DNA of 64,000 nt, from assembly GCA_016699405.1 (NCBI GenBank), contig CP064972.1, forward strand, positions 3,937,501 through 4,001,500. The letters run 5' to 3'. The notes under the pieces were generated by a model. That model did no database searches, was not told where the DNA came from, and saw only the letters and a program-made list of their open reading frames with translations. A program made the position numbers and the translations under genes. Numbering within the stretch: the stretch's first letter is position 1; every line of letters begins with the position of its first letter. This stretch comes from Holophagales bacterium (GTDB lineage: Bacteria > Acidobacteriota > Thermoanaerobaculia > Multivoradales > JAGPDF01). Positions 36,738 through 45,789 of the stretch are shown piece by piece.

Positions 36738-37628
36738 ATGTCGAAGCGAGCCATCCCCCATTCCCTTCTTCTGCTCGGCTGCCTGTTCGCGACCACCCCT
36801 GTCTTGGCCCAGAACCTGATCCCCGACGGAGACTTCGACACCGACACCTCCGCCTGGGATGCTTCTCCCGGCGTCCTGTCGTGGAGCCCGCTCGACGCTG
36901 CGGACGATCCCGAATCGGGGTCTGCGCGCCTTCGCTTCTCCGGCGCCGGTGCCGGAGCCGGTACTGGCGTGGCTCGTTGTGTACCAGCTGTCGCCGGTCG
37001 CACCTACTACCTCGGCGGTCGCCAGCTGATCCCGACCGGCCAAGATCGCACCGGACGAGGGGACCTGTTCTTCTCCTTCTACACGGGCGCCAACTGCACC
37101 GGTTCCCGCACGTTCGGGCCCTCCCTTCTGGTCTCCACCCCCGGGAGCTGGGTTCCCGTTTTCGGCTCGGCGACCGCCCCGGCGGGAACGGTGTCGGCCC
37201 TCGTCGTGATGAACATCATGAAGAACGAAGCTGGCGGTAGCCTCGACGTCCACTTCGACGACCTCGCCTTCGGCACCTGCATCGACGCGCCGACCAGCCT
37301 CTGCCTCGACAACCAGCGCTTTCTGGTCCAGGCAACCTTCCGAACCACCGCCGGCGGCCCGCTCGGCAGCGCGCAGTCCGTGCCGCTGCGCGCCGATTCC
37401 GGTCTCTTCTGGTTCTTCGGCCCGGAGAACCTCGAATTGCTCGTCAAAGTCCTCGACGGCTGCGGCGTCAACGCCCGCCACTGGGTCTTCCTCGCCGCCG
37501 CCACCGACGTCGAATACACCGTCAAGGTCACCGACACGGAGAACGGAGCCGTGAAGAGCTACTCCAACCCCCTCGGCCTCCTCTCGCCCGCCCGCTCGGA
37601 CGTCGACGCGTTCAGCGGATGTGAGTGA
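36738..37628 (+). CDS. Secreted protein with CBM-like N-terminus and conserved C-terminal domain
   Basis: 296 residues, ATG after GGGAGGAC. Signal peptide to about residue 24 (VLAQ). Residues 25-175 begin NLIPDGDFDTDTSAW, a pattern typical of carbohydrate-binding (CBM4/9-like) jelly-roll domains at the start of secreted proteins. Residues 181-296 are a 116-residue domain homologous to the end of the cupredoxin/Calx-beta protein at 2297-3739 (shared core LELLVKVLDGCGVN, WVF, AAAT, VTDT, NPLG, final GC). I know no named family for this tail. Confidence 0.75.
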   Translation: MSKRAIPHSLLLLGCLFATTPVLAQNLIPDGDFDTDTSAWDASPGVLSWSPLDAADDPESGSARLRFSGAGAGAGTGVARCVPAVAGRTYYLGGRQLIPTGQDRTGRGDLFFSFYTGANCTGSRTFGPSLLVSTPGSWVPVFGSATAPAGTVSALVVMNIMKNEAGGSLDVHFDDLAFGTCIDAPTSLCLDNQRFLVQATFRTTAGGPLGSAQSVPLRADSGLFWFFGPENLELLVKVLDGCGVNARHWVFLAAATDVEYTVKVTDTENGAVKSYSNPLGLLSPARSDVDAFSGCE

Positions 37629-37729
37629 GCCGCCTTCGCACGCCGGCCGTTGAAGTCTTCCTCCTCGTCGGCCGGCGCTCCTCTCCCCTTGCGCTGACTC
37701 AGGAACACGGGGCGGCGTATTCTCGGCCC

Positions 37730-40297
37730 ATGAGAAGCGCCCTCCGAAGCCTAGCTGCCGCGCTAGTCCTCGCTCCGGCCACCGTGACCGCCGCCAGCGA
37801 GGCGCTGAACCCGCGGGCCTTGCCCTCCTTGGTCGAACGATGGAGTCTGCGCGGAGATGCCGACGCCATGGCCCTCTCGGCGGGGAGCCTGTTCGTCGTG
37901 AACGACGAGGCTGTCACCGCACTCGACGCCGAAACCGGCGACGTGCGTTGGACGAGCCACCTGTCGGGAGAAAGCTCCTGGGGAGAGGAGCTCATCGTGG
38001 TCGGGAATCGTATCGTCGTCAACCGCGAGGGCTCGCTCCTCTTCTTCGACGCGTCCACGGGCGAGCCTCGAGGCCAAGTCGAGCTCCCCGGCTACATAAG
38101 CGCGATGGCGGGTCCTCCGCTGGTCGCAGTCGTGAACGAGAGCGGCAAGAACGACTCGCTGTTCTCGATCGACCTCGAGCAGGCGAAGGTGAGTGCTACG
38201 CGCGTGCTTCCCGCGGAAGAGAGCGACCTGGCGCTTGCAAACGGCGTGGCTATGGTGGCCATGAACGAAGCTGCCGACAGCCTCTCCACGCGCTTCGAGG
38301 GGTACGACGCGCACACTCTCTCCCCGCTCTGGACCTTCACGGAGCGAGCGGTATCGGAGTTCGTCCGCGTCGCCGACCGACTCTGGATAGCGACCTTCCA
38401 GGAGGCGTGCGGCGGGGATACTTTGCGCTCGATCGAGCCCGCGACTGGGGCTCTCGGAGCGCCCCAGCCACCCCATCTCGACCGGCGGTGGTACCTCTCC
38501 GGACTCCCGTGGGAGTACAGCTTCGAGGCACGAGCTGACGAAGCGGGCGACGCCGGCGGCTCGGGGTCCAGGGTTGGGGTCCTCTATCGCAAAGAGTTGA
38601 CGACATCTCGAGACGCCTGGCATGCGGACCTACCCGGGCAGCCTTTCAGGATTGTGCCTTTCGGTTCCAGGCTCGCGGTCGCAGTCCGGCGCGATGCAGG
38701 TCGCCAACTTCTCGCTCTCCTCGATGCTGGCAGCGGAGAGCTGATCCAGCTCGCCTTCGGGCTTCCGCCCGAGCTTCGGAGACTCGAGGCCGTGGGCGAC
38801 CTTCTCCTCGCTCTCGAACCCTCGGGAGTCCACGCCTACGAGCTCGCACGCTTCGCCAAGCCAGAGAACGAAACTCGCTCGCTGAGATCCGAGGTCGAGC
38901 GACTCCTCCTGCCGCCCGGTGGTCCATCGTCGAAGCGTTCGGATCTGGACAGCATCTGGCAGATTCGGGCGGAGCTCGATCTCCTCGGTCCAGCTGCCTG
39001 CCCTGCCGTCGTCGCCCTCCTTCCTCGCCTCGACTCGACCGGCTTGACCGCCGCCGCCGGGTTCCTCGAGGAAAAGCACTGTTCAGATGCAGCCGCCGCC
39101 TTGGGCCGAATACTCGGCTCGATGTCGCTCGAGCTGGAGGAAATCGGTTGGCCCGAGTCCAAGGCGCCGATCATGGTGCTTCGAGCGCTGAGCTCGCTGG
39201 GCGGCGTGGCGGAGGTTCCGTCCCTCGCCCGCGTCCTGCGCGACACCAACTTGAATCTAGAGGTGCGTGCCGAGGCGTACATGGCGCTCGTCTCGATCGG
39301 TTCGCCGCCAGCGATCTCCGCGGCTCGCGCCCTCCTCTCCGAGGGGGTCACACAGCGGTCGGCACTCGAGCCGGCGTCACCCCTCCCGCTCCTGCCGCTC
39401 ATCGGTGCACCCGAACCAGCTCTGGTGGCGACACCGGGCTGTGCTGAATGCAAGGCCGACTTCCGAACCTGGGGGCTCTGGCGTGCCGCGAGCGGGGCCG
39501 CCGTGCTTTCCATCGAAGGCGACCGCCGCATCGTCGTTTATCGCGACGGCTCGGTTGGAGGGTCCGACAACTTCTGGCTCGCAGTCGTGGACGCGGGGGG
39601 GCAGCTAGCCGAGGGACCGTGGTTCACCGGTGGGCGGCTCGGCACGGGTCGACACGATGATCCGCGAATCTCGCTGGCCGGGTCGGCGACGCAAGTCAGC
39701 ATTCGCAATGCGCTCGGCTCCGCTCTGCTCACGGTGGCACTTGCGGACCTGAAAGTCGACCAGGATGGCGACGGCCTCACGGACCTCGTCGAGAAGAGAC
39801 TCCGGCTGGATCCTGCGCGGCCAGATACGGACGGCGACGGACTCGCCGACGGTGTCGACCCGGCCCCGAACGCTCGCAAGTCCGCTCCCCAGACGGACGA
39901 AGAGAAGGCGCGGCTCGCGCTCTTTGCGCAGCTCTTCCAACTGATCGACCGGCGCCGCCCGGACCACACCGCCATGATCGTGTGGCAAGACCAAGCCTTA
40001 GAGTGGCGCGGGCGCGAAGGGCCGACCCTCACACTTCCCCCGGAAGAACGGGAGGCGTTCTTCGAAGAAGCGGGTCTGGACGGAATCGCACACCTGTTCA
40101 TCGATGCGTGGTCAGCCAGGACACCGGATGGCGGTCCTGCTCGATACGACGCCTGCCCCAAGGCGAACGAAGCCGAGCGAAGCTACGACGTCAGAGTCTT
40201 CCGCGGTGGGCTCAGCGCGGTCTACTACTGCGCCGTAATGAAGCCAGTCGACGGCAACTGGCTGTTGCGCCGTCTCCGAATCGTGGGCGTCTCCTAG
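37730..40297 (+). CDS. Secreted PQQ-like propeller / HEAT / thrombospondin type-3 protein
   Basis: 855 residues. Signal peptide to about residue 21. Residues 30-410 contain repeated beta-propeller blades of PQQ/YncE type (LSAGSLFVVNDEAVTALDAETGDVRW, then VVGNRIVVNREGSLLFFDASTG). Residues 425-570 are helical with HEAT-like pairs. Around residues 690-730 is a calcium-binding DxDxDGLxD type-3 repeat pair (DQDGDGLTD, DTDGDGLAD). The last 115 residues have no recognised domain but contain two Cys. An earlier in-frame start would precede the signal peptide with unrelated sequence, so ATG 37730 is chosen. Function unknown; probably exported and calcium dependent. Confidence 0.75.
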   Translation: MRSALRSLAAALVLAPATVTAASEALNPRALPSLVERWSLRGDADAMALSAGSLFVVNDEAVTALDAETGDVRWTSHLSGESSWGEELIVVGNRIVVNREGSLLFFDASTGEPRGQVELPGYISAMAGPPLVAVVNESGKNDSLFSIDLEQAKVSATRVLPAEESDLALANGVAMVAMNEAADSLSTRFEGYDAHTLSPLWTFTERAVSEFVRVADRLWIATFQEACGGDTLRSIEPATGALGAPQPPHLDRRWYLSGLPWEYSFEARADEAGDAGGSGSRVGVLYRKELTTSRDAWHADLPGQPFRIVPFGSRLAVAVRRDAGRQLLALLDAGSGELIQLAFGLPPELRRLEAVGDLLLALEPSGVHAYELARFAKPENETRSLRSEVERLLLPPGGPSSKRSDLDSIWQIRAELDLLGPAACPAVVALLPRLDSTGLTAAAGFLEEKHCSDAAAALGRILGSMSLELEEIGWPESKAPIMVLRALSSLGGVAEVPSLARVLRDTNLNLEVRAEAYMALVSIGSPPAISAARALLSEGVTQRSALEPASPLPLLPLIGAPEPALVATPGCAECKADFRTWGLWRAASGAAVLSIEGDRRIVVYRDGSVGGSDNFWLAVVDAGGQLAEGPWFTGGRLGTGRHDDPRISLAGSATQVSIRNALGSALLTVALADLKVDQDGDGLTDLVEKRLRLDPARPDTDGDGLADGVDPAPNARKSAPQTDEEKARLALFAQLFQLIDRRRPDHTAMIVWQDQALEWRGREGPTLTLPPEEREAFFEEAGLDGIAHLFIDAWSARTPDGGPARYDACPKANEAERSYDVRVFRGGLSAVYYCAVMKPVDGNWLLRRLRIVGVS

Positions 40298-40318
40298 ACC
40301 GCATTCTCCAGGCTACTC

Positions 40319-40334
40319 GGCCGGCGCGCCGGTC
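40319..40334 (+). terminator. Short hairpin between convergent genes
   Basis: A 12-bp perfect palindrome, CCGGCGCGCCGG (40321-40332), extends to a 6-bp stem (one G-T pair) with a CGCG tetraloop. It lies 22 bp after the plus-strand stop and 12 bp before the convergent gene's stop. There is no T-run, so it is a weak candidate. Confidence 0.3.
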
Positions 40335-40345
40335 CCTCGGGCACG

Positions 40346-41074
40346 CTACCGAGCGACCCGAAGACTCCCAACGAGCCCATCGAGCGTAGCGAGCGGCGGC
40401 TCGAAGGCGTCGGCGGGAAGGGCGTCGAGGGCGACGCCGCTCTCGCCGGGTTCGGCGGCAGGGGTGAAACCGCGCGCGGTGACCGGCCAGAAGAGGGTGA
40501 CCAGGAAGAGGCCGTCCTTGGTCAGGCCCTGCGCGGTGTAGGCGAGCTGCGCCGGCATCTTCGCGGTCCGCGCGTAGCCGCCGACGAAGCGCATGGCGCG
40601 GCCGCCGCGAAAGTCGAGCATCTCGACGCGGGCGCGGAAGCGCAGCCGCGCCGCGGGGCGCGGAACCGGCTCGAGATAGCCCGAAACCCGGCCGCTGCCG
40701 GCGAGCAGGTTCTCCAGGTGCTCGAGGTGGTTCTTGAGGCCGTCGCGCGCCTCGCCATCGAGGAGCTTCTTGTAGGAGGGCACGGGGAGAATCAGCAGCT
40801 GCGCCTCGGCCGGGAGCAGCTCGGCGGCGAGCGTGGCGCCGTCGAAGGTGATCCTTACCCCCGCGGGCGCGGCAGCGAGCGGATCTCCGGAATCCTTCGC
40901 CGGCCAACCCGCGAAGGCCGCCGGCGTGAATGTCGAGGCGAGCGGCGCGGGCTCGACGCCGATCTGCAGGCCGACCTTGCGCTCGGCTGCCGGGGATGTG
41001 GCAGCGAACGCCGAGAGGTCGACCAACGCGACGAGCGCCAGACGCGCGATCCACCCGAAGCTTCGTCGACTCAT
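40346..41074 (-). CDS. Secreted protein of unknown function
   Basis: 242 residues with an N-terminal signal peptide (about 1-31). The remainder is soluble, with alternating beta strands and short helices and no Cys. I recognise no family. Its ATG overlaps the stop of the DUF4214 gene by 4 bp, so both are translated from one message and may work together in the envelope. Confidence 0.65.
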   Translation of the reverse strand: MSRRSFGWIARLALVALVDLSAFAATSPAAERKVGLQIGVEPAPLASTFTPAAFAGWPAKDSGDPLAAAPAGVRITFDGATLAAELLPAEAQLLILPVPSYKKLLDGEARDGLKNHLEHLENLLAGSGRVSGYLEPVPRPAARLRFRARVEMLDFRGGRAMRFVGGYARTAKMPAQLAYTAQGLTKDGLFLVTLFWPVTARGFTPAAEPGESGVALDALPADAFEPPLATLDGLVGSLRVAR

Positions 41075-41904
41075 CGCCCGCCGCGCTGCATCCGGCCCTC
41101 GAACTCCTCCGAGCGCACGATGTCGATGACCACGCTGGCGACTCGCCCGCGCTCCACCTCGCCGAGGTACCGGCGCACGCCGCCGCTGTCGGGAACCCGG
41201 CCGAGCAGACCCTGATAGATGTCCTCGAGTCGCTGCGACGCCGAAAGACCGGCGCGCTGCGAGACGTACTCGGAGCTACGCAGCATCGCCTCGACGAGAT
41301 CGGAGAGGCGGCCGCGCTGGATCTCCGCCACCGCCGAGCTCAGACCGTCGCGGTCGGCGTCGCGACCGAGAAGCGCCAGATAGAGCCGGCGGCCGATGTA
41401 CTCCGATTGCATGCGGTCGTAGCCGCCCGCGGCCGCGGAGCGGATCTCGACCGGAATCCGCCACTCGAGATTCTGATTGCCCGGAACGCGCAGCCAGAGC
41501 TCGCACCCGCCGCGACCCGAACCGGCGGAGATGCGGAAGCGACCGTCTCCCGAATCGTCGATGCGCACCGCACCCGACCGGCAATCGCGGCCGGTCTCGA
41601 GCACGAAGAGACCGCGCTCGGACGGATAGCGGCGGCCGAACTGGTCGATCCCTTCGGCGCGCAGCTCGATCGTCTCGTCGCCGGAGAGCGAGAGTCCGCG
41701 ACGCGCGTCCATGCCGCGGCCGCGGTCGCCGGGGCGTTGCGCCGAGATGTCGACGTCGCAGATGTACGGCCGCGGGCCACAGGCGACGCAGGACTGGGCG
41801 GCGGCCGGCGAACCGGGGGCGGCGAGGAGCACGAGGCCGGCGAGCAGGCTCGCGGCGAGGAGAGCGGTGACGGCGGGGCGGGCGGCGATCGGTCGCTGAT
41901 TCAT
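41071..41904 (-). CDS. Secreted DUF4214-type protein
   Basis: 277 residues. Signal peptide to about residue 36 (AAAQ). A beta-rich middle region contains four Cys. Residues 165-275 match the DUF4214 pattern: YLALLGRDADRDGLSS, IQRGRLSDLVEAMLRSSEYV, then a second half-repeat, IYQGLLGRVPDSGGVRRYLGEV...SEEF. DUF4214 occurs in secreted and surface proteins of bacteria; its role is unclear. It is first gene of a coupled pair and divergent from the TolC-like gene, 264 bp away. Confidence 0.8.
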   Translation of the reverse strand: MNQRPIAARPAVTALLAASLLAGLVLLAAPGSPAAAQSCVACGPRPYICDVDISAQRPGDRGRGMDARRGLSLSGDETIELRAEGIDQFGRRYPSERGLFVLETGRDCRSGAVRIDDSGDGRFRISAGSGRGGCELWLRVPGNQNLEWRIPVEIRSAAAGGYDRMQSEYIGRRLYLALLGRDADRDGLSSAVAEIQRGRLSDLVEAMLRSSEYVSQRAGLSASQRLEDIYQGLLGRVPDSGGVRRYLGEVERGRVASVVIDIVRSEEFEGRMQRGGR

Positions 41905-42168
41905 GCGGACACTCTCCTGGTTTCCAGGCCCGGAATGCTACACGGTCGGCGGGCATCCCGCTTTGACCGCAAGCGCGGCGAGGCCGATAATGAACGCAGG
42001 AAGGCCCCCGCCTTCCGCCCGATCGATGAGCCTCTCCCGGCGCCTCCGAGCGCCGTTCCGCTTCGCCAGATCCCTCTCACCTGCCCGCTCCGGGCCCCGT
42101 GGGCCGGTCGGTCCGTCCTTGCGTCGTCGGCCTGGAACGCCGCTCCGGCACCTTCGCGAGGTGACCTC
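41905..42168. promoter_or_regulatory. Divergent intergenic region
   Basis: 264 bp between the minus-strand DUF4214 operon and the plus-strand exporter operon. Must hold both promoters; no confident boxes were identified. The end carries a GAGG site before the GTG start of the TolC-like gene. Confidence 0.35.
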
Positions 42169-43551
42169 GTGACACGTCCTGCCTTCCGCGCCGCGCTCGC
42201 ACACCTCGCCGCAGCCGTCCTGCTGACGAGGGCGGCAGCGGCCGACCCGCTGACCTTCACAGCCGCCCGTACCCGGCTGCTCGCCACGAGCCCCGGCCTC
42301 GCCGCCGCACGAGCCGAGGAGGCGCGACGGGCCGAAGGCGAGCTCGCCGCCCGCGGCCTCGCCTGGCCCACCGTCGAGGTCGGCGCGCGCTTCACCCGCA
42401 TCGACGAACCGATCGTCATCGATCTCGCCCCGATCCGCCAGGTCATCCTCGCCCTGCATCCGGCGGTACCGGCGGCGCTCGTCCCGCCCTTCACCCTCGA
42501 CGTCCAGGACGAGAGCTTCCTGCGCGGCGACGTCCGCCTGACCTGGCCGCTCTTCACCGCCGGGAGGATCCCCGCGGCGCAGCGCGCCGCCGCCGCCGAG
42601 AGCGCCGAGGCCGCTGCCGAACGCCGCTCCACCGAAGGGCGGTTGTCGACCGACCTGGCACGCCGCTACTTCGGCGTGCGCCTTGCCGCGCGCGTCCTCG
42701 CCCTGCGCGAGGAGGAGCTCGCCGGACTGCGCGACCACGCCCGCCAGGCCCGCCGTCTCGAGGAAGAGGGGCAGATCGCGCGCGCCGAGCGACTACGCGC
42801 CGACGTGGCGGTGGCGGAGGCGACGCGCGATCTGGAGAACGCCCGGCAAGACCTGGAGCTGGCGCGATCCGCGCTGGAGCGCCTCCTCGCCCTGCCCGGC
42901 GCGGCCGATCCGGCGACCTCGCTCCCGCGGCCGATCGAGCTCGCTCCGCTCGCGTCGTTCGTCGCCCAGGCACGGGAGGCGCACCCCGCCCTCGCGCGCC
43001 TGGCCGCCCAGCGCGAGCTGGCTCGACAGGCGCGCGCAGCGGCACGCGGCGAGCTTCTCCCCGAGCTCTACGCCTTCGGCGTGCGCGAGCTCTACGAACC
43101 GGACCTGACGCTGCTCGACCCGGCCTGGGCCGTCGGACTCGGGGCGCGCTGGACGCTCTTCGACGGCGGCCGGCGGCGACACAAGATCGCCGCCGCCGAA
43201 CGACTCGGCGAGCGGGTCGAGGCGCTCACCACCCAGGCCGGCGACGACATCGCGCTCTCGACCGAGCGCGCCTACCGCAACGCCGAGAAGGCGCGCACCC
43301 AACACGCCGCGCTCGCTGCCGTGCGCGAGCTCGCCGCCGAGGCGCTGCGTGCCCGCGAGCATGCCTTCGCCGAGGGGTTCGCCACCTCCCTCGACGTGGT
43401 GGACGCTCGCAATACCCTGACCCGCGTCGAGGTCGGCCGCCTCGCCGCCGCCAACGACTGGGCCGTCGCTCTGGCCGAGCTGCTCGAGGCTTGCGGCACG
43501 AGCGACGAGCTGCCGGCACGCCTCGCGGCCCTGCCGGCCGAGGAGCCGTGA
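42169..43551 (+). CDS. TolC-like outer-membrane efflux protein
   Basis: 460 residues from a GTG start chosen because it opens a signal peptide (to about AAAA|D at residue 25). It has the two-fold repeat of long coiled-coil helices rich in Ala, Arg, Glu and Leu, and strand motifs such as GARFTRID and LGARWTLFDGGRRRHKI. The latter is the conserved second-repeat FDGG turn of outer-membrane efflux proteins. It forms the outer duct of a tripartite exporter. The stop overlaps the next ATG by one base (TGATG). Confidence 0.88.
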   Translation: MTRPAFRAALAHLAAAVLLTRAAAADPLTFTAARTRLLATSPGLAAARAEEARRAEGELAARGLAWPTVEVGARFTRIDEPIVIDLAPIRQVILALHPAVPAALVPPFTLDVQDESFLRGDVRLTWPLFTAGRIPAAQRAAAAESAEAAAERRSTEGRLSTDLARRYFGVRLAARVLALREEELAGLRDHARQARRLEEEGQIARAERLRADVAVAEATRDLENARQDLELARSALERLLALPGAADPATSLPRPIELAPLASFVAQAREAHPALARLAAQRELARQARAAARGELLPELYAFGVRELYEPDLTLLDPAWAVGLGARWTLFDGGRRRHKIAAAERLGERVEALTTQAGDDIALSTERAYRNAEKARTQHAALAAVRELAAEALRAREHAFAEGFATSLDVVDARNTLTRVEVGRLAAANDWAVALAELLEACGTSDELPARLAALPAEEP

Positions 43552-44579
43552 TGTCCGAGACCCCGACCGCACCTTCCCCCTGGCGGCGAACCGTCGTCGC
43601 GCTGGCCGTGCTGCTCGCCGTGGCTGCCGCCATCGCCGGGCTCTACCACCTGCTCTCGCGTCCGGCGCTCGACCGCGTCCAAGGCGAGATCGACGCCACC
43701 GAAGTGCGCGTCACCGCGAAGGTCCCCGGCCGCGTGCTGGAGATGCGGGTCCGCGAAGGCCAGCATGTCTCCGCCGGCGAGCTGGTCGCTCGCCTCGCGA
43801 CGCCGGAGCTCGGCGCCAAGCGCGATCAGGCCGAGGCCGCCCGCCGGGCAGCGGAGGCGCAGAGCCGCAAGGCCGAGAGCGGCGCGAGGCGCGAGGAGAT
43901 CCGCGCCGCCGAGGCGCTCTGGCAGCGCGCCACCCGCGCCGAAGAGCTCACTCGCCTGACCTTCGAGCGGCTCGACCGCCTGCAGCGCGACGCGGTCGTC
44001 CCCACCCAGCGACGCGACGAGGCCGAGGCCGCCTGGAAAGCGGCGGCCGATGCCGTCGCGGCGGCCCGCGCCAGCTACGACCTCGCACTCGCCGGGGCAC
44101 GCCGCGAAGATCGGCAAGCGGCGGCTGCGCTCGTCGAGCAGGCAGGCGGGGTCGTCGCCGAGGTGGCGAGCTACGAGCGCGAGGGCGAGCTCACGGCTCC
44201 GCGCTCCGGCGAGATCGCCGTCGTCGTCGTCCAGCCCGGCGAGCTCGTCGGTCCCGGCGCACCGGTGGCCACCCTGATCGATCTCGACGACGTCTGGGCG
44301 ACGTTCAACCTGCGCGAGGACCGCCTCGCCGCGCTGCCGATGGGCCGTCGCTTCGCGGCGACGATCCCGGCGCTCGGCGGTCGCGAGATCGAGCTCGAGG
44401 TCGATTTCGTCGCCCCCCAGGGGAGCTTCGCCAACTGGCGAGCCACCGGCGAGTCGGGCGCGTTCGACCTCAAAGGCTTCGAGGTGCGCGCCCGTCCGAC
44501 CGCCCCGGTCGAAGGACTGCGTCCCGGCATGAGCGTGCTCGTCGACTGGTCACGGCTGACCGCCGCACCCGCCCCATGA
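43551..44579 (+). CDS. HlyD/YbhG-like membrane fusion protein
   Basis: 342 residues. One N-terminal membrane helix (about 15-36), then a biotinyl-lipoyl-like domain (VTAKVPGRVLEMRVREGQHVSAGELVARL), an alpha-helical hairpin (about 90-205) and the second lipoyl half with beta-barrel (LTAPRSGEIAVVVVQPGELVGPGAPVATL). A C-terminal LRPGMSVLVDW segment follows. This is the periplasmic adaptor linking the ABC-2 permeases to the TolC-like protein. In the E. coli YbhGFSR arrangement an ATPase gene follows; here it is absent. Confidence 0.9.
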   Translation: MSETPTAPSPWRRTVVALAVLLAVAAAIAGLYHLLSRPALDRVQGEIDATEVRVTAKVPGRVLEMRVREGQHVSAGELVARLATPELGAKRDQAEAARRAAEAQSRKAESGARREEIRAAEALWQRATRAEELTRLTFERLDRLQRDAVVPTQRRDEAEAAWKAAADAVAAARASYDLALAGARREDRQAAAALVEQAGGVVAEVASYEREGELTAPRSGEIAVVVVQPGELVGPGAPVATLIDLDDVWATFNLREDRLAALPMGRRFAATIPALGGREIELEVDFVAPQGSFANWRATGESGAFDLKGFEVRARPTAPVEGLRPGMSVLVDWSRLTAAPAP

Positions 44580-44616
44580 TGGCGACCGCTCACGCCGCCG
44601 TGGAGGGAGGCGACCC

Positions 44617-45789
44617 TTGAGGGGCGCCCTCGTCGCCGTCCTCGTCCGCGAGCTCGCACGTGCCCGGCGCGGTCCGCTCGTCGCCTTGCTGGTGGTCGTC
44701 CTGCCGCTCGCCTCGTTCGCCCTGCTCGCGGCGGTCTTCTCGGCGCGCGTCCCCCGCGACCTTCCGGTGGTGCTCGTCGATCTCGACGACACGCCCCTGT
44801 CCCGTCGACTCGCCCGCTTCGCCGACGCGACCCCGTCGGTGCGGCTCGCCGAGCGCACGGCCGACGCGGCGCTCGCCGAGCGGCGGCTGCTCGAAGGGCG
44901 CGCGTACGCCGTCTTCACCGTGCCGGCGGGCTTCGAGCGCAACGTGCTGCGCGGCGGCCCCTCGCCGGTGCTGCTCGCCACCAACTCCCAGTGGCTGCTG
45001 CCGGCGTCGCTCATCCGGCGCGACCTCACCGAGGCGGTCGGCACGCTCTCGGCCGGCGTCGAGATCCGCACCCTCGAGGCGCGTGGCAGCGGCGCGGCGC
45101 TCGCCCGGGAGCGCTTCGAGCCGGTCCACGGCGAGCGCCACGCCCTGTTCAATCCCGGCCTCGACTATCTCCACTACCTGCTCGTCGGCCTGCTGCCGAC
45201 GATGCTGCAGATCTTCGTCCTGGTCGCCGGCGTGCAGGCGGTCGGCAGCGAGCTGCGCGAAGGAAGTGCCGGCGAGTGGCTGGACGCGGGCCAGGGGCGC
45301 ATCGGCGTGGCGCTCTTCGGCAAGCTCCTGCCCTACGCCACGGGCTACCTGGGCATCGCCGCGGCGATGCTCGCCGGGCTCTTCGGTCCACTCGGCGTCC
45401 CACGTCGTGGATCCGCCACCCTGTTGCTCGTCGCGTCTGCGCTCTTCGTCCTCGCCTACCTCGGACTCGGCGCCCTGCTGGCCGCGCTCTTCGGCAACCT
45501 GCGGCTGGCGACGAGCGCCGCGGCGTTCGTCGCCACGCCGGCCTTCGCTTTCGTGGGGTTGACCTTCCCGACGATGGCGATGCCGCCGCTCGCCCAGGTG
45601 TGGGGTGCCGCGCTGCCGCTGACCCACTACCTGCGCTTGCTGCTCGAGCAGGCGATGCGCGGAGCTCCGCCCGCCGATTCGTTCGCCGAGCTCGCGGTGC
45701 TCGGCGGCTTCGCCCTCGTCGCGCCCTGGCTCGCCCTGCCGCGGCTCGCCCGCCTGGCGCGCAACCCGGCCGCCTGGGGCAGGTCGTGA
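44617..45789 (+). CDS. ABC-2 type permease (YbhS/YhhJ-like), first of pair
   Basis: 390 residues from a TTG start preceded by GGAGGGAGG. One membrane helix near residues 18-40, then a soluble periplasmic region of about 130 residues containing DVPVVLVDLDDTPLSRRLAR-type sequence. A cluster of five hydrophobic segments ends the protein (about 180-370). This is the architecture of YhiH/YhhJ-type exporters partnered with HlyD adaptors. The stop overlaps the GTG of the second permease (GTGA). No ATPase gene is adjacent. Confidence 0.88.
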   Translation: MRGALVAVLVRELARARRGPLVALLVVVLPLASFALLAAVFSARVPRDLPVVLVDLDDTPLSRRLARFADATPSVRLAERTADAALAERRLLEGRAYAVFTVPAGFERNVLRGGPSPVLLATNSQWLLPASLIRRDLTEAVGTLSAGVEIRTLEARGSGAALARERFEPVHGERHALFNPGLDYLHYLLVGLLPTMLQIFVLVAGVQAVGSELREGSAGEWLDAGQGRIGVALFGKLLPYATGYLGIAAAMLAGLFGPLGVPRRGSATLLLVASALFVLAYLGLGALLAALFGNLRLATSAAAFVATPAFAFVGLTFPTMAMPPLAQVWGAALPLTHYLRLLLEQAMRGAPPADSFAELAVLGGFALVAPWLALPRLARLARNPAAWGRS

